A DNA stretch of 64,000 nt from positions 1-64,000 of the forward strand of contig JAFMJH010000002.1 in the NCBI GenBank assembly GCA_017853555.1. The letters run 5' to 3'. A program made the translations under genes and the position numbers. Below are positions 25,165 through 34,684 of the stretch, in pieces. Under the pieces are notes generated by a model that was not told the DNA's origin, did no database searches, and saw only the letters and a list, made by a program, of their open reading frames with translations. Origin of the DNA: Steroidobacteraceae bacterium. GTDB taxonomy: Bacteria > Pseudomonadota > Gammaproteobacteria > Steroidobacterales > Steroidobacteraceae. Positions within the stretch are counted from its first letter, which is position 1. Each line of letters begins with the position of its first letter.

Positions 25165-27023
25165 CCGGCACGCCGGATCTGCGCATCGCGCTCGTCGGTT
25201 TGCCGAATTGCGGCAAGACCGCACTCTTCAATCGTTTGACGGGGAGCCGTCAAAAAGTCGCCAACTATCCCGGCGTCACGGTCGAGCGCAAGGAAGGAAC
25301 CTTTTCTTTGGATGACGGACGACGCTGCAGCGTCGTGGATCTGCCCGGCACCTACAGCCTGAAGCCGACCACGCTCGACGAAGCCATCACGCGCGACGTC
25401 GCGCTCGGGCGCCTTGCGAACGAGCCACGTCCCGACTTGCTCGTCCTCGTGGCCGATGCGACGCATCTCGCGTTGTCGTTGCGTCTCGTGCTGGAAGTGC
25501 ATCGTCTCGGGCTGCCGATGATCGTCGCGCTCAACATGAGCGACGTCGCGCAACGACGCGGTTTCGCGATCGATCGCGCACGATTTGCGGCGCAACTCGG
25601 CATACCGGTCGTCGCGACGGTCGCCGTGCGCCGCGGCGGCGTCGACGCACTTCTCGAAGAAATCGGTCGCGTCCGCAAGAACGATGCGCCGACACCCGCG
25701 TGGACCGAGCCGAGCGCGGACGACGTTCAGGCCACCCACGACGCTGCCGCGCGCATCCTCGACGAGGTCGGCTATCGTGAACCTGCGCGGAGCGATTTGG
25801 TCGCGCGCATCGATCGCGTACTGCTGCATCCGGTGTGGGGGATGCTGCTCCTCGGCGTGCTGTTGTTCTTCGTGTTCCAGGCGGTGTTCAGCTGGGCCGC
25901 GACGCCGATGGATTTGATCGACCAAGGCATCGCGGCCTTGGGCGATGCGCTGCGTATGACGCTGCCGGCCGGGCCTTTGCAGAGCCTTTTGGTCGACGGC
26001 GTGATCGCGGGCGTCGGTGCGGTGCTGGTGTTCTTGCCGCAGATCCTGATTTTGTTCGCGTTCATCCTCGCGCTCGAGGACAGCGGTTATCTGCCGCGCG
26101 CGGCCTATCTGCTCGATCGCGTGATGGGCAGCGTCGGTTTGTCGGGACGCGCGTTCATCCCGCTGTTGTCCTCGTTCGCCTGCGCCATACCCGGCATCAT
26201 GGCGACGCGCACGATTCCGACTTTGCGCGATCGCCTTGCCACCATCATGGTCGCGCCGCTCATGACCTGCTCGGCGCGGCTGCCCGTCTATACCTTGCTG
26301 ATCGGCGCGTTCGTGCCGCGACGGGAATTCGCCGGCTTCAACCTGCAGGGGCTGGTGTTGTTCGCGCTGTATTTTTCCGGCGTGTTGAGCGCGCTCGCGG
26401 TGGCCTGGGTGTTGAAGCGTCTGCAACGCGGCGCCGACACGCACTTGCTGATGCTCGAGCTGCCCGATTACCAATGGCCGAATCTGCAAAACCTGCTGCT
26501 CGGTCTTTGGGAGCGCACCAAAACATTCGTGGCGCGCGTCGGCGGGGTGATCCTCGCGTTGATGATCGTGCTGTGGTTTCTGTCGAGTTATCCCGCGCCG
26601 CCGCCGAACGCCGTCGGTGCGCCGATCGAATACAGTTTTGCGGGACGCATCGGCAAGAGCATCGCCGCGGCGTTCGCACCGATCGGCTTCAATTGGCAGA
26701 TCGTCATCGCGCTGATCCCGGGCCTCGCCGCTCGCGAAGTGGCGATCGGTGCACTCGCGACCGTCTATGCGTTGTCGAACGACGGCACTCAATCGGCCGA
26801 CATGCTCGCCACGACGATCGCAGCCGATTGGAGTCTCGCCACCGCACTCGCGTTGCTCGCCTGGTACGTGTTCGCGCCGCAATGCCTTGCCACGCTCGCG
26901 GTCGTCAAGCGTGAAACGAACGGCTGGCGGTATCCCCTGATCATGGCGGGCTATTTGTTCGCGCTCGCGTACGTCGCTGCGTTCATTACGTATCACCTGG
27001 CCGTAGCACTCGGTGCCGGGTGA
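25161..27023 (+). CDS. feoB: Ferrous iron transporter FeoB
   Basis: A 620-residue GTP-gated iron(II) permease. The N-terminal G domain has G1 'GLPNCGKT', 'NYPGVTVERKEG', G3 'DLPGTYSL' and G4 'LNMSD'. The C-terminal half holds about eight membrane helices with the FeoB Gate repeats ('SSFACAIPGIMATRTI', 'LIPGLAAREVAIGALATVY'). It is shorter than the E. coli protein (773) but normal for the short-loop type. It is followed 18 bases later by the fused reading frame. Confidence 0.95.
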   Translation: MTGTPDLRIALVGLPNCGKTALFNRLTGSRQKVANYPGVTVERKEGTFSLDDGRRCSVVDLPGTYSLKPTTLDEAITRDVALGRLANEPRPDLLVLVADATHLALSLRLVLEVHRLGLPMIVALNMSDVAQRRGFAIDRARFAAQLGIPVVATVAVRRGGVDALLEEIGRVRKNDAPTPAWTEPSADDVQATHDAAARILDEVGYREPARSDLVARIDRVLLHPVWGMLLLGVLLFFVFQAVFSWAATPMDLIDQGIAALGDALRMTLPAGPLQSLLVDGVIAGVGAVLVFLPQILILFAFILALEDSGYLPRAAYLLDRVMGSVGLSGRAFIPLLSSFACAIPGIMATRTIPTLRDRLATIMVAPLMTCSARLPVYTLLIGAFVPRREFAGFNLQGLVLFALYFSGVLSALAVAWVLKRLQRGADTHLLMLELPDYQWPNLQNLLLGLWERTKTFVARVGGVILALMIVLWFLSSYPAPPPNAVGAPIEYSFAGRIGKSIAAAFAPIGFNWQIVIALIPGLAAREVAIGALATVYALSNDGTQSADMLATTIAADWSLATALALLAWYVFAPQCLATLAVVKRETNGWRYPLIMAGYLFALAYVAAFITYHLAVALGAG

Positions 27024-27041
27024 GTCCAAGATGAATGCATC

Positions 27042-28169
27042 ATGAATACCACCATGCAACATTGGCTGATCGCGCCCATCGTCGTCGCGGCGACTTTGCA
27101 GATCGTCTGGACGCTGGTGTCGGCAGCGACGCGCGAGCGCTGGTTGTCGCGCGCCGCGCAGACGCTCGCCGCGTATCCGCAATTCAAAGTATTGCAGGAC
27201 GCGGTCGAGCAAAAACTCGTGCGCTTGCGCAGCAGCGGCGGTTGCGCCGGGTGCGACCGCAAGGGCGCGACGCCGCCGATGATCGCGCTGGGCTTGATCT
27301 TTGCCGCGACCGCCGGTGCGCCACTGCGCGCCGCGACGGTCGCGATCGTCGACGACGTCGGCGCCAAGGTCGCGCTGGCGGCGCCCGCGACGCGCATCGT
27401 GAGTCTTTCGGCCGGTGCGACCGAGTTGCTGTTCGCCGCCGGTGCAGGCGACAAGATCGTCGCGACGGTGCAGGGTGCCGACGAACCTGCCGCGGCGAAA
27501 CGCATCGCCCGAGTCGGCGATGCCGACAACATCGACTACGCGAAACTCGCGGCGGCGAAACCCGACGTCGTGGTGCTCTGGCACGACATGGTGAACAAAC
27601 GCGCCGTGGCGACCCTCGCCAAGCTGAAATTGCCCGTGTATTCGGTGAGCGTGTCGCACTTTCGGGATTTCGCCGGCAGCGTGCAACGACTCGGCGTGCT
27701 GGCGGGCACCTCCGCGATCGCCGAGAGCGAGGCGCGCGCGCTCGCGCGTCGTGCTGCCGCGCTGGAGCGGAAAAAATTCAAAGGCGATCCGCTCGCGGTG
27801 TTCTACATGACCTGGGACGTACCGCTGTATTCGATCGGCAGCCGGCACCTGATCTCCGAGGCGTTGGCGCACTGCGGTGCGCGCAATATTTTCGACGACA
27901 TCGACTTTCCGGCGCCGATCGTCGAATTCGAAAACGTGGTGAAGCGCAATCCCGAAGTGATCTTCATGTCGACCACGCCGATCACCGCGCGCGATTGGCG
28001 CGAGCGCTGGGCGCCGTACACCAAGATACGCGCTGTCGCGGCGAAGCAGGTGCTGGTGTTCGAGGACGTGCGGCTCGACCGCATGGGCCCGAGCGCCTTC
28101 GATGCCGTACCGGGATTGTGCGAGAAGGTGGCCGCGGCGCACGCATCGCTGCACGCGACGGCCCGCTGA
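27042..28169 (+). CDS. Fused frame: FeoB-associated-type small membrane protein plus BtuF-like binding protein
   Basis: A 375-residue frame with two parts. Residues 1-79 look like the short membrane proteins found after feoB: one helix ('APIVVAATLQIVWTLVSAA') and a C-terminal cysteine pair, 'GGCAGCDRKG'. From Met80, 'MIALGLIFAATAGAPLRA' is a normal signal peptide, followed by a BtuF/HmuT-like periplasmic domain ('RIVSLSAGATELLFAAGAGD'). No stop separates them. Either a fusion makes one protein, or translation restarts at the ATG at 27279, which has AAGGG 13 bases upstream. Role: probably corrinoid or iron-chelate binding; no ABC partners are adjacent. Confidence 0.75.
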   Translation: MNTTMQHWLIAPIVVAATLQIVWTLVSAATRERWLSRAAQTLAAYPQFKVLQDAVEQKLVRLRSSGGCAGCDRKGATPPMIALGLIFAATAGAPLRAATVAIVDDVGAKVALAAPATRIVSLSAGATELLFAAGAGDKIVATVQGADEPAAAKRIARVGDADNIDYAKLAAAKPDVVVLWHDMVNKRAVATLAKLKLPVYSVSVSHFRDFAGSVQRLGVLAGTSAIAESEARALARRAAALERKKFKGDPLAVFYMTWDVPLYSIGSRHLISEALAHCGARNIFDDIDFPAPIVEFENVVKRNPEVIFMSTTPITARDWRERWAPYTKIRAVAAKQVLVFEDVRLDRMGPSAFDAVPGLCEKVAAAHASLHATAR

Positions 28170-28179
28170 CGAAACGCGT

Positions 28180-28668
28180 TCAGTCGCGGAAATTCTCGAA
28201 CTGCAGCGCGCGGTCGAATTCTTCGCGACGCAGCAGCGCGATCGCGTTCTGCAAATCGTCGCGTTGCTTGCCGGTGATGCGTACTTTGTCGCCGTTGATC
28301 GCAGCCTGCACCTTGAGCTTCGATTCTTTGACGAGCTTCACGATCTTGCGGCCGCAATCGGCGTCGATGCCCTGACGCAGCACCACGTCCTGCTTGGCTT
28401 CGGCGAGGTTCTTTGCGACTTCCTTGATGTCGAGGCAGTTGACGTCGATGCCGCGCTTGGCGAGGCGGATCTTCAGAATCTCGAGCATCTGTTTGAGCTG
28501 GAACTCGACCTCCGCCTTCACCACCACGGTGAATTCTTTGGCCTTCAGCTCGAAGGTCGCGCCGGTGTCCTTGAAGTCGAAGCGTTGCTGCAGTTCGCGA
28601 TTCGCCTGATCGACCGCGTTGGTGAGTTCGTGGGTGTCGATTTCGGACACGACGTCGAACGAGGGCAT
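28180..28668 (-). CDS. yajQ: YajQ family nucleotide-binding protein
   Basis: A 162-residue protein of the YajQ family, two ferredoxin-like domains. 'MPSFDVVSEID', 'NAVDQANRELQQRFDFKDTG', 'VVLRQGIDADCGRKIVKLVKE' and 'INGDKVRITGKQRDDLQNAI' (each within family consensus) leave no doubt. Members bind cyclic di-GMP or nucleic acid in some bacteria. It is convergent with the fused gene (10 bases between stops) and is preceded by the TlpA-like gene 4 bases away. Confidence 0.93.
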   Translation of the reverse strand: MPSFDVVSEIDTHELTNAVDQANRELQQRFDFKDTGATFELKAKEFTVVVKAEVEFQLKQMLEILKIRLAKRGIDVNCLDIKEVAKNLAEAKQDVVLRQGIDADCGRKIVKLVKESKLKVQAAINGDKVRITGKQRDDLQNAIALLRREEFDRALQFENFRD

Positions 28669-28672
28669 GACA

Positions 28673-29938
28673 TCAGCTCCGCGGCGCCGGCTCTGCCAGC
28701 AGCTCGTCGGTCAGGCGTTCGAAGTCGGCGACCAGTTTTTCGTAGTGCTTGCCGGTCGCAGGGCCCGAAAAACCCGTGTGGATCTTGCGCACGCGACCGC
28801 TTCGGTCGATGAACAAGGTCGTCGGGAAAGCATATACGCCGTTCAGTTGCGGCAACTTGGAGGCCGCATCGTCCTTGTCGGAAATGCCGGCGATCAGCGT
28901 GGTGTAGCCGATCTTGTGACGGTCACGAAAACGATAGACCGCTTCGCGCGCCCGGTCGAAATCGCCGAACTGTTCGAACATCAACGACACCACTTCCAAG
29001 CCGCGTTCGCGTTTGCGCGCGTGCATGGCGGCGAGCAGCGCCGCTTCGTCGTGGCAGTTCGGGCACCAGCTGCCGGCGAGCGTGACGATCACGACTTTGC
29101 CTTTGAAGTACGGATCGCGCAGCGAGATCTGATGGCCCGCGACATCCGGGAAACTGAAATCGAGCGGCTTCGCATCGGCGCGCAAGCGAGTGGCGTCTTC
29201 GGCATCGCCGAGCGACGCGTTCTCGTCGCGACGCGCCACGAAGGTGTCGACGCTGGCAAGCCCGGACCAGAATCGGCCGCGCAACACGCCGTCTTCGCCG
29301 AGCGTCGCGCGATAGAGGAAGGCGTGACCCCCGTCGAATTTCGACAGTGACAATTCGCGACCGCGCAACTCGCCGGCGAGATAGCGGTGATCACCGGTCG
29401 GCGTGAGGAAGGTGCCGGTGACGATCGCTCCGCTTTGCGAAAACTCGCCGACGGCGATCGACGCCGACCCGTCCTCGCCGAAGGTGGTCGCCCAGCGACC
29501 GCTGACGTCCGCCGGCTGCGGGCCGGCCGTCGCCGCATCTTTGGTGAAGCGATGCGTTTCGCCGTGACGCGCCGCAAATGCAATTTCCTGACGCTTGCCG
29601 GCGCTTTTGATCATGGTCAGCGTGCCGCGCATCGCATTGCCCTCGAGCGTGGCGTCGATGCGGTTCTCGAAGCCGTCCATGCGCAGGCTGATCTTGTGAC
29701 CGTCGACCGTGATTTCGTTGACCTTCACTCGATCGCTGCCATTCTGCAAAAAGGCGACGAGCTTGCCGTTCTCGCGTGCGAATTCGAGACCGAAGGGCAG
29801 TTCGCCCCCCGGCAGTTGCAGCGTGGCGCGCCACGGGCCGCTCCGGGGCGTGTCGGTGGCGTCGTTGCGCGGCGCGCAGCCGACCGTTGCAAGACCGAAC
29901 AGGGCGAGGGCGAGGCCGCAGGACAAAAAGCGTTTCAT
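28673..29938 (-). CDS. TlpA-like thiol-disulfide protein, probable lipoprotein
   Basis: A 421-residue exported protein. The N-terminus 'LFGLATVGCAP' has an approximate lipobox (Cys21). A beta-rich domain of about 220 residues follows, then a C-terminal thioredoxin-fold domain with the active site 'SWCPNCHDEAA', the cis-Pro 'YAFPTTLFIDRSG' and a TlpA helix pattern. It likely reduces or reshuffles disulfides in the periplasm. The long N-terminal domain is unusual for TlpA proteins and of unknown role. It is divergent from the trp operon. Confidence 0.83.
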   Translation of the reverse strand: MKRFLSCGLALALFGLATVGCAPRNDATDTPRSGPWRATLQLPGGELPFGLEFARENGKLVAFLQNGSDRVKVNEITVDGHKISLRMDGFENRIDATLEGNAMRGTLTMIKSAGKRQEIAFAARHGETHRFTKDAATAGPQPADVSGRWATTFGEDGSASIAVGEFSQSGAIVTGTFLTPTGDHRYLAGELRGRELSLSKFDGGHAFLYRATLGEDGVLRGRFWSGLASVDTFVARRDENASLGDAEDATRLRADAKPLDFSFPDVAGHQISLRDPYFKGKVVIVTLAGSWCPNCHDEAALLAAMHARKRERGLEVVSLMFEQFGDFDRAREAVYRFRDRHKIGYTTLIAGISDKDDAASKLPQLNGVYAFPTTLFIDRSGRVRKIHTGFSGPATGKHYEKLVADFERLTDELLAEPAPRS

Positions 29939-29964
29939 GACCGCATTTTAGCCTGCCGCGCGCC

Positions 29965-29994
29965 TTGACGCCGTTTCGTGGCGACGGCGATACT
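29965..29994 (+). promoter_or_regulatory. Sigma-70 promoter of the trp operon
   Basis: A -35 box TTGACG (29965-29970) and a -10 box GATACT (29989-29994) are separated by 18 bases. Transcription should begin around 30000-30002, which is the AUG of the leader peptide. The match is to consensus only; the start site is predicted. Confidence 0.6.
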
Positions 29995-30001
29995 GCCGCC
30001 C

Positions 30002-30052
30002 ATGTCGCTTTCGAACCGCAGCCGTACCGAACGTTGGTGGCGCCACCCCTGA
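30002..30052 (+). CDS. trpL: trp operon leader peptide with tandem Trp codons
   Basis: A 16-codon reading frame encoding MSLSNRSRTERWWRHP. Two adjacent TGG codons (30035-30040) lie five codons before the stop, the classical sensor of charged tRNA-Trp. It precedes trpE by 150 bases, with a hairpin overlapping its end and an intrinsic terminator before trpE. There is no Shine-Dalgarno sequence, and the predicted transcript start coincides with the AUG, so it may be translated as a leaderless message. Arginine codons flank the Trp pair, as in many leader peptides. Confidence 0.85.
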   Translation: MSLSNRSRTERWWRHP

Positions 30053-30066
30053 ACAGGAGTGGGCGC
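30040..30066 (+). promoter_or_regulatory. trp leader pause hairpin (1:2 structure)
   Basis: The end of trpL and the following bases pair as a stem: GCGCCACCCC with GGAGTGGGCGC around the loop TGAACA, with one mismatch and one bulge. It begins immediately after the second Trp codon and contains the trpL stop codon. A ribosome stalled on the Trp codons would mask the 5' arm, which is the basis of the attenuation switch. Confidence 0.6.
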
Positions 30067-30127
30067 GGGGCCGACTTACCGATCGAAACAATCCGATCGC
30101 AACAGCTGAGCAGCGGTTAACTACCCG

Positions 30128-30166
30128 AACCCATCTCCGGAACCCGTCCGGGATGGGTTTTTTATT
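30128..30166 (+). terminator. trp attenuator terminator
   Basis: AACCCATC-T-CCGG pairs with CCGG-GATGGGTT (12 base pairs, one bulged T, 7-base loop) and is followed directly by a run of six or more T residues. It is a strong intrinsic terminator 37 bases before the trpE start, placed exactly where the 3:4 structure of a trp attenuator should be. I could not identify the antiterminator pairing with certainty. Confidence 0.88.
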
Positions 30167-30202
30167 GCCCGCAAACCGACATGACACGATGACCACTTGC
30201 CT

Positions 30203-31590
30203 ATGAAACCACCGTTCGACATTTCGGGAGACCTCGATACGCCGGTCTCGGCGTTCCTGAAGCTGCAGCCGTTTCGGCCGAGCTTCCTGCTCGAGAGCGT
30301 CGAGGGCGGCGAGCGTCTCGGTCGCTACTCGTTCATCGGCTTTGGCGATGCGCTCGAGGTGAAGCTCGATCAGCACGCGCTGTGGCGCGCGGGCGAACGT
30401 CTGCCGCTGCCGCAGGATCAGGCGGCGCTGCTGGCGACTTTGCGCGATGCGCTCGCGCGGGCGCCGCGTCCGACCGCCTCCGGCGCCTTGCAGGGGTTCC
30501 CGCTCGCCGGGGGGCTCGTCGGTTATGCCTCCTACGACATCGTGCGTTATTTCGAACGTCTGCCGGCGCGTGTCGCCGAGGCAAACCCCGTGCCCGATCT
30601 GCATTACATCGCGCCGCGTTCGTTGCTGGTGTTCGATCACCTCACGCGCGGCATCGCGTTGCTGCACGCGGGTTCGGAAGCCGAACGGCAGTCGCTGCGC
30701 CGCGAAGTGATCAAGGCATTGCGCGGCGCATTGCCCGCGCCGCGTCGCAACGGCGGGTTCACCCCGCCCGTCGCGTCGATGTCGCAAGCGCAATTTCTCG
30801 ACGGCGTGGCGCGTACCAAAGAATACATCGCCGCCGGCGACGTCTATCAGCTGGTGTTGTCGGTGCGCTTCGGCGGGCGACACGATCTCGATCCGTTCGA
30901 AGCGTATCGCGCGCTGCGCCTCATCAATCCCTCGCCGTACATGTTCTATTGCGTGCTCGGCGACGTGACGGTCGTCGGCTCCTCGCCCGAAGCGCTGGTC
31001 AAACTGTCGGGCGGCGTGGCGCAGCTGCGCCCCATCGCCGGCACGCGCCCGCGCGCCGCCGACGACGTCGAAGATCGGCGTCGCGAAGCCGAGCTGCTCG
31101 CCGACCCCAAAGAAAACGCCGAACACGTGATGCTCGTCGATCTCGCGCGCAACGACCTCGGGCGCGTCGCGACCGCCGGCAGCGTGCATGTCCATCCCTA
31201 CCGCTCGATCGAACGCTACAGTCACGTGATGCACATCGTGAGCGGCGTGAACGGCCGGCTCGCCGCGGGGCGCGACGCATTCGATCTGTTCGCGGCGGCT
31301 TTTCCGGCCGGCACGCTGGTCGGTGCACCGAAAGTGCGCGCGATGGAAATCATCGACGAGCTCGAACCCGTGCGCCGCGGTCTCTATGGCGGCACGGTCG
31401 GTTATTTCGGCGCGCAAGGCGACATGGATCAGGCGATCACGATCCGCACGCTGGTATTTCGCGGCGACGAATACAGCTATCAAGCCGGTGCGGGCATCGT
31501 CGCCGACAGCGTGCCGCAGCTTGAATACGAAGAGGTCCTCGCCAAGAGCGGCTCGGCGCGTCGCGCACTCGAGATCGCGGGAGAGGGCTC

Positions 31591-31594
<4 letters not shown>
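30203..31594 (+). CDS. trpE: Anthranilate synthase component I TrpE
   Basis: A 463-residue chorismate-using enzyme. 'FLLESVEGGERLGRYSFIG' includes the LLES motif of the tryptophan feedback site. The catalytic half has 'GDVYQLVLSVRF', 'RPIAGTRPRAADD', 'EHVMLVDLARNDLGRV' and 'SGVNGRL', typical of TrpE. With TrpG it makes anthranilate from chorismate and glutamine. The ATG at 30203 lacks a good ribosome-binding site; an in-frame TTG lies two codons earlier. It overlaps trpG by 4 bases and lies behind the attenuator. Confidence 0.95.
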
Positions 31595-32182
<588 letters not shown>

Positions 32183-32190
<8 letters not shown>

Positions 32191-33208
32191 ATATCTCGAG
32201 CGCGTGCTCGATCGCCACGATCTTTCGGAAGCCGAGGCCGCACTGGTGCTGCGAGCGCTCACGCAACCCGATCTCGCGCCCGCGATGGCCGGCGCCATGC
32301 TCGCGGCCTTGCGCGCCAAAGGCGTGACGGCCGCGGAGCTGCGCGGGTTCGCCAACGCGATGCGCGCCCTCGCGCAGCGGCCCGACATCGACGCCGCGCA
32401 GCATGCGCGCGCCATCGACATCGTCGGTACCGGCGGTGATGCCTCGGGCAGCGTGAACATTTCGACCGGTACGGCATTGCTCGTCGCGGCCTCGGGCTTG
32501 CCGGTCATCAAGCACGGCAATCGTTCGATCTCGAGTCGTTCGGGCAGCGCCGACGTGCTCGAGCGTCTCGGTTTGCCGTTGCCGCTCGATGCCGCGCGCG
32601 CCGGCGCCTGTCTGCGCGCCACGCAATTCACGTTCTTGTTTGCGCCGCACTACCACCCGGCGATGAAAGCGATCGCACCGATCCGTCAGGCGCTCGGCGT
32701 GCGCACCATCTTCAACGTGCTCGGGCCGCTCACCAACCCCGCGGCGCCACCGTATCAAGTGGTCGGTGCCTACAGCCTCGCGATGGCCGAGTTGATGGCC
32801 GATACGCTCGCCGGGATGCCGAGCATCACGCGGGCGTTCGTGGTGCACGGGGCCAACGGCTGGGACGAGCCGACGCCGATCGGTCCGTTCACCTTGTTCG
32901 ACGTGCATGCAGGTCGCGTAGAGCGCAGCGTGCGTACGCCGGCCGATTACGGTCTCGCACTCTGCACGCCCGAGGCGCTCGCCGGCGGCGATGGTGCGGC
33001 GAATGCGGCGGCGTTGCGTGCGGTGTTCGACGGCACGGACCGCGGTGCGCACCGTGATGCGTTGTGCATGGGTGCGGCACTCGCGTTCGAATGCGCGGGC
33101 ATCGTGGCGAATGCGCGCGAGGGCATCGCGCGCGCAAATGCCGTACTCGACGACGGTCATGCACGCGGTTTGCTCGACGCCTTGGCGCGATTCGGAGCGT
33201 CAGCATGA
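32183..33208 (+). CDS. trpD: Anthranilate phosphoribosyltransferase TrpD
   Basis: A 341-residue enzyme that joins anthranilate to PRPP. The PRPP-binding loop is 'IVGTGGDASGSVNIST', followed by 'VIKHGNRSISSRSGSADVLE' and 'FLFAPHYHPAMK', and 'RTIFNVLGPLTNPA'. Length and motifs are normal for the family. The start overlaps the trpG stop by 8 bases; the end overlaps trpC by 4. Confidence 0.95.
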
Positions 33209-34059
33209 GCCACGATTTTCTCGCCGACATGGCGACCTCGAGTCGCGAGCGATGCGAGGCCGCTCGAGCGCAGCGCTCGGTCGCCGATTTGCGCGCCGTG
33301 ATCGCGGGGCTGCCGCCTGCGCCGTCGCTCGTGCCGTCGGTGGCGGGCTTCGATCTGATCGCCGAGTGCAAACTGCGTTCGCCCGCCGTCGGTCAGTTGC
33401 GCGCCGCCGCGGAGACCGACATCGCACGCACCGTGCAAAGTTATGCGCAAGGCGGTGCAGCGGCCGTGTCGGTGCTCACGGAACCTGCGCGCTTCGAAGG
33501 GTCGCTCGCGCATCTCGAGCGCGCGGCGGCGGCACTCGCGGCGCAGCGCGTCCCGGCGATGCGCAAAGATTTTCTCGTCGATCCCTATCAGATTCTCGAA
33601 GCGCGCGCCGCGGGTGCGGGCGGCGTGTTGCTGATCGTGCGCATGCTCACGCGCGGCGCACTCGAAGCCTTGCTCGATGCGGCACTCGAACACGGCTTGT
33701 TCGTCCTGCTCGAGACCTTCGATGCCGCCGACATCGATGTCGCGTTGCGTTTGCTCGCGCCGCGCAAGGCCGCCGGCGATGCCTTGCTGCTCGGCGTGAA
33801 TTGTCGCGATCTGGTGACGCTGCAAGTGGTGCCGGGTCGCCTCGAACTTTTGGCGAACCAGTTGCCGCACAACGTGCTGCGCGTCGCCGAGAGCGGCGTC
33901 GAGTCGGCCGCCGACGCGGCACGTCTGGCGAGCGCGGGCTACGATCTCGCGCTCGTCGGCAGTGCGCTCATGAAATCGGGTGATGCGTCGCAACTGACGG
34001 CCGCGATGCTCGACGCCGCGCGCGCGGCGCGCGGTGGTCGGCCGCGACGCGCTCGTTAG
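33205..34059 (+). CDS. trpC: Indole-3-glycerol-phosphate synthase TrpC
   Basis: A 284-residue TIM-barrel enzyme, not fused to TrpF. Markers are 'DLIAECKLRSPAVGQLR' (catalytic Lys and the KxxSPS-like segment, here KLRSPA), 'SVLTEPARFEGS', 'PAMRKDFLVDPYQILEARAAG' and 'GVNCRDLVTLQV'. It closes the indole ring from CdRP. It overlaps trpD by 4 bases and is followed by trpF after 20 bases. Confidence 0.93.
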   Translation: MSHDFLADMATSSRERCEAARAQRSVADLRAVIAGLPPAPSLVPSVAGFDLIAECKLRSPAVGQLRAAAETDIARTVQSYAQGGAAAVSVLTEPARFEGSLAHLERAAAALAAQRVPAMRKDFLVDPYQILEARAAGAGGVLLIVRMLTRGALEALLDAALEHGLFVLLETFDAADIDVALRLLAPRKAAGDALLLGVNCRDLVTLQVVPGRLELLANQLPHNVLRVAESGVESAADAARLASAGYDLALVGSALMKSGDASQLTAAMLDAARAARGGRPRRAR

Positions 34060-34079
34060 CCCACGCGGTGCAATCGACC

Positions 34080-34676
34080 ATGTTCGTGAAAATCTGTGGC
34101 ATGACGGATGCGCAGGCGGTCGAGGCGGCACTCGCGGCCGGCGCGGATGCCGTCGGCTTCGTGTTCGCGCCGTCGGTGCGTCGCGTCACCGCCGAGCATG
34201 CGCAGACACTCGCCGCGACGGCGCGCGGTCGCGCACGGTGCGTGGCGGTGTTGTTGCACCCGACGCAAGCGGAACTCGAGCACGTGTTGCAGGTGTTCGA
34301 TCCCGACGTGGTGCAACTCGATCACGAGGATCTCGCCGCACCGTCGCTCGCCCGCGCGTTGCAAAATCGGGTGGTATGGCCGGTGCTGCGACAGGGACGC
34401 GACTGGCCGACGTCCTTGCCGCCACGGGTGCTGTACGAAGGCGCGGTCAGCGGCAGCGGACGCACCGCAGACTGGGCGCTTGCGCATCAGTTGGCCAGAC
34501 GCACCGAATTGCTGTTGGCGGGCGGCCTGAACCCCGACAATGTGTCCGCGGCGATCCGGACCGTACGACCCTTCGGGGTCGACGTCTCGAGCGGTGTCGA
34601 AAGCGCACCCGGCGTAAAGTGCGCCGCGCGTATCCAGGATTTCGTACGTGCAGCGCGCAGCGCTGCTTCGGAGTGA
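34080..34676 (+). CDS. trpF: Phosphoribosylanthranilate isomerase TrpF
   Basis: A 198-residue TIM barrel. 'FVKICGMTDAQAVEAALAAG' carries the catalytic Cys (general base); 'GADAVGFVFAPSVRRV', 'VQLDHED' and 'FGVDVSSGVESAPGVK' complete the signature. It performs the Amadori rearrangement before TrpC. The ATG at 34080 is preferred over a GTG four codons earlier. It links the EGDC and BA halves of the operon. Confidence 0.93.
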   Translation: MFVKICGMTDAQAVEAALAAGADAVGFVFAPSVRRVTAEHAQTLAATARGRARCVAVLLHPTQAELEHVLQVFDPDVVQLDHEDLAAPSLARALQNRVVWPVLRQGRDWPTSLPPRVLYEGAVSGSGRTADWALAHQLARRTELLLAGGLNPDNVSAAIRTVRPFGVDVSSGVESAPGVKCAARIQDFVRAARSAASE

Positions 34677-34684
34677 ACGACCTC

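Noticed and set aside
25104-28154. A 1016-codon open frame on the minus strand opposite feoB and the fused gene
   Set aside because: Its product is Arg/His/Asp-rich low-complexity sequence with no domain, as expected from the antisense strand of high-GC genes; feoB on the other strand has all its motifs.
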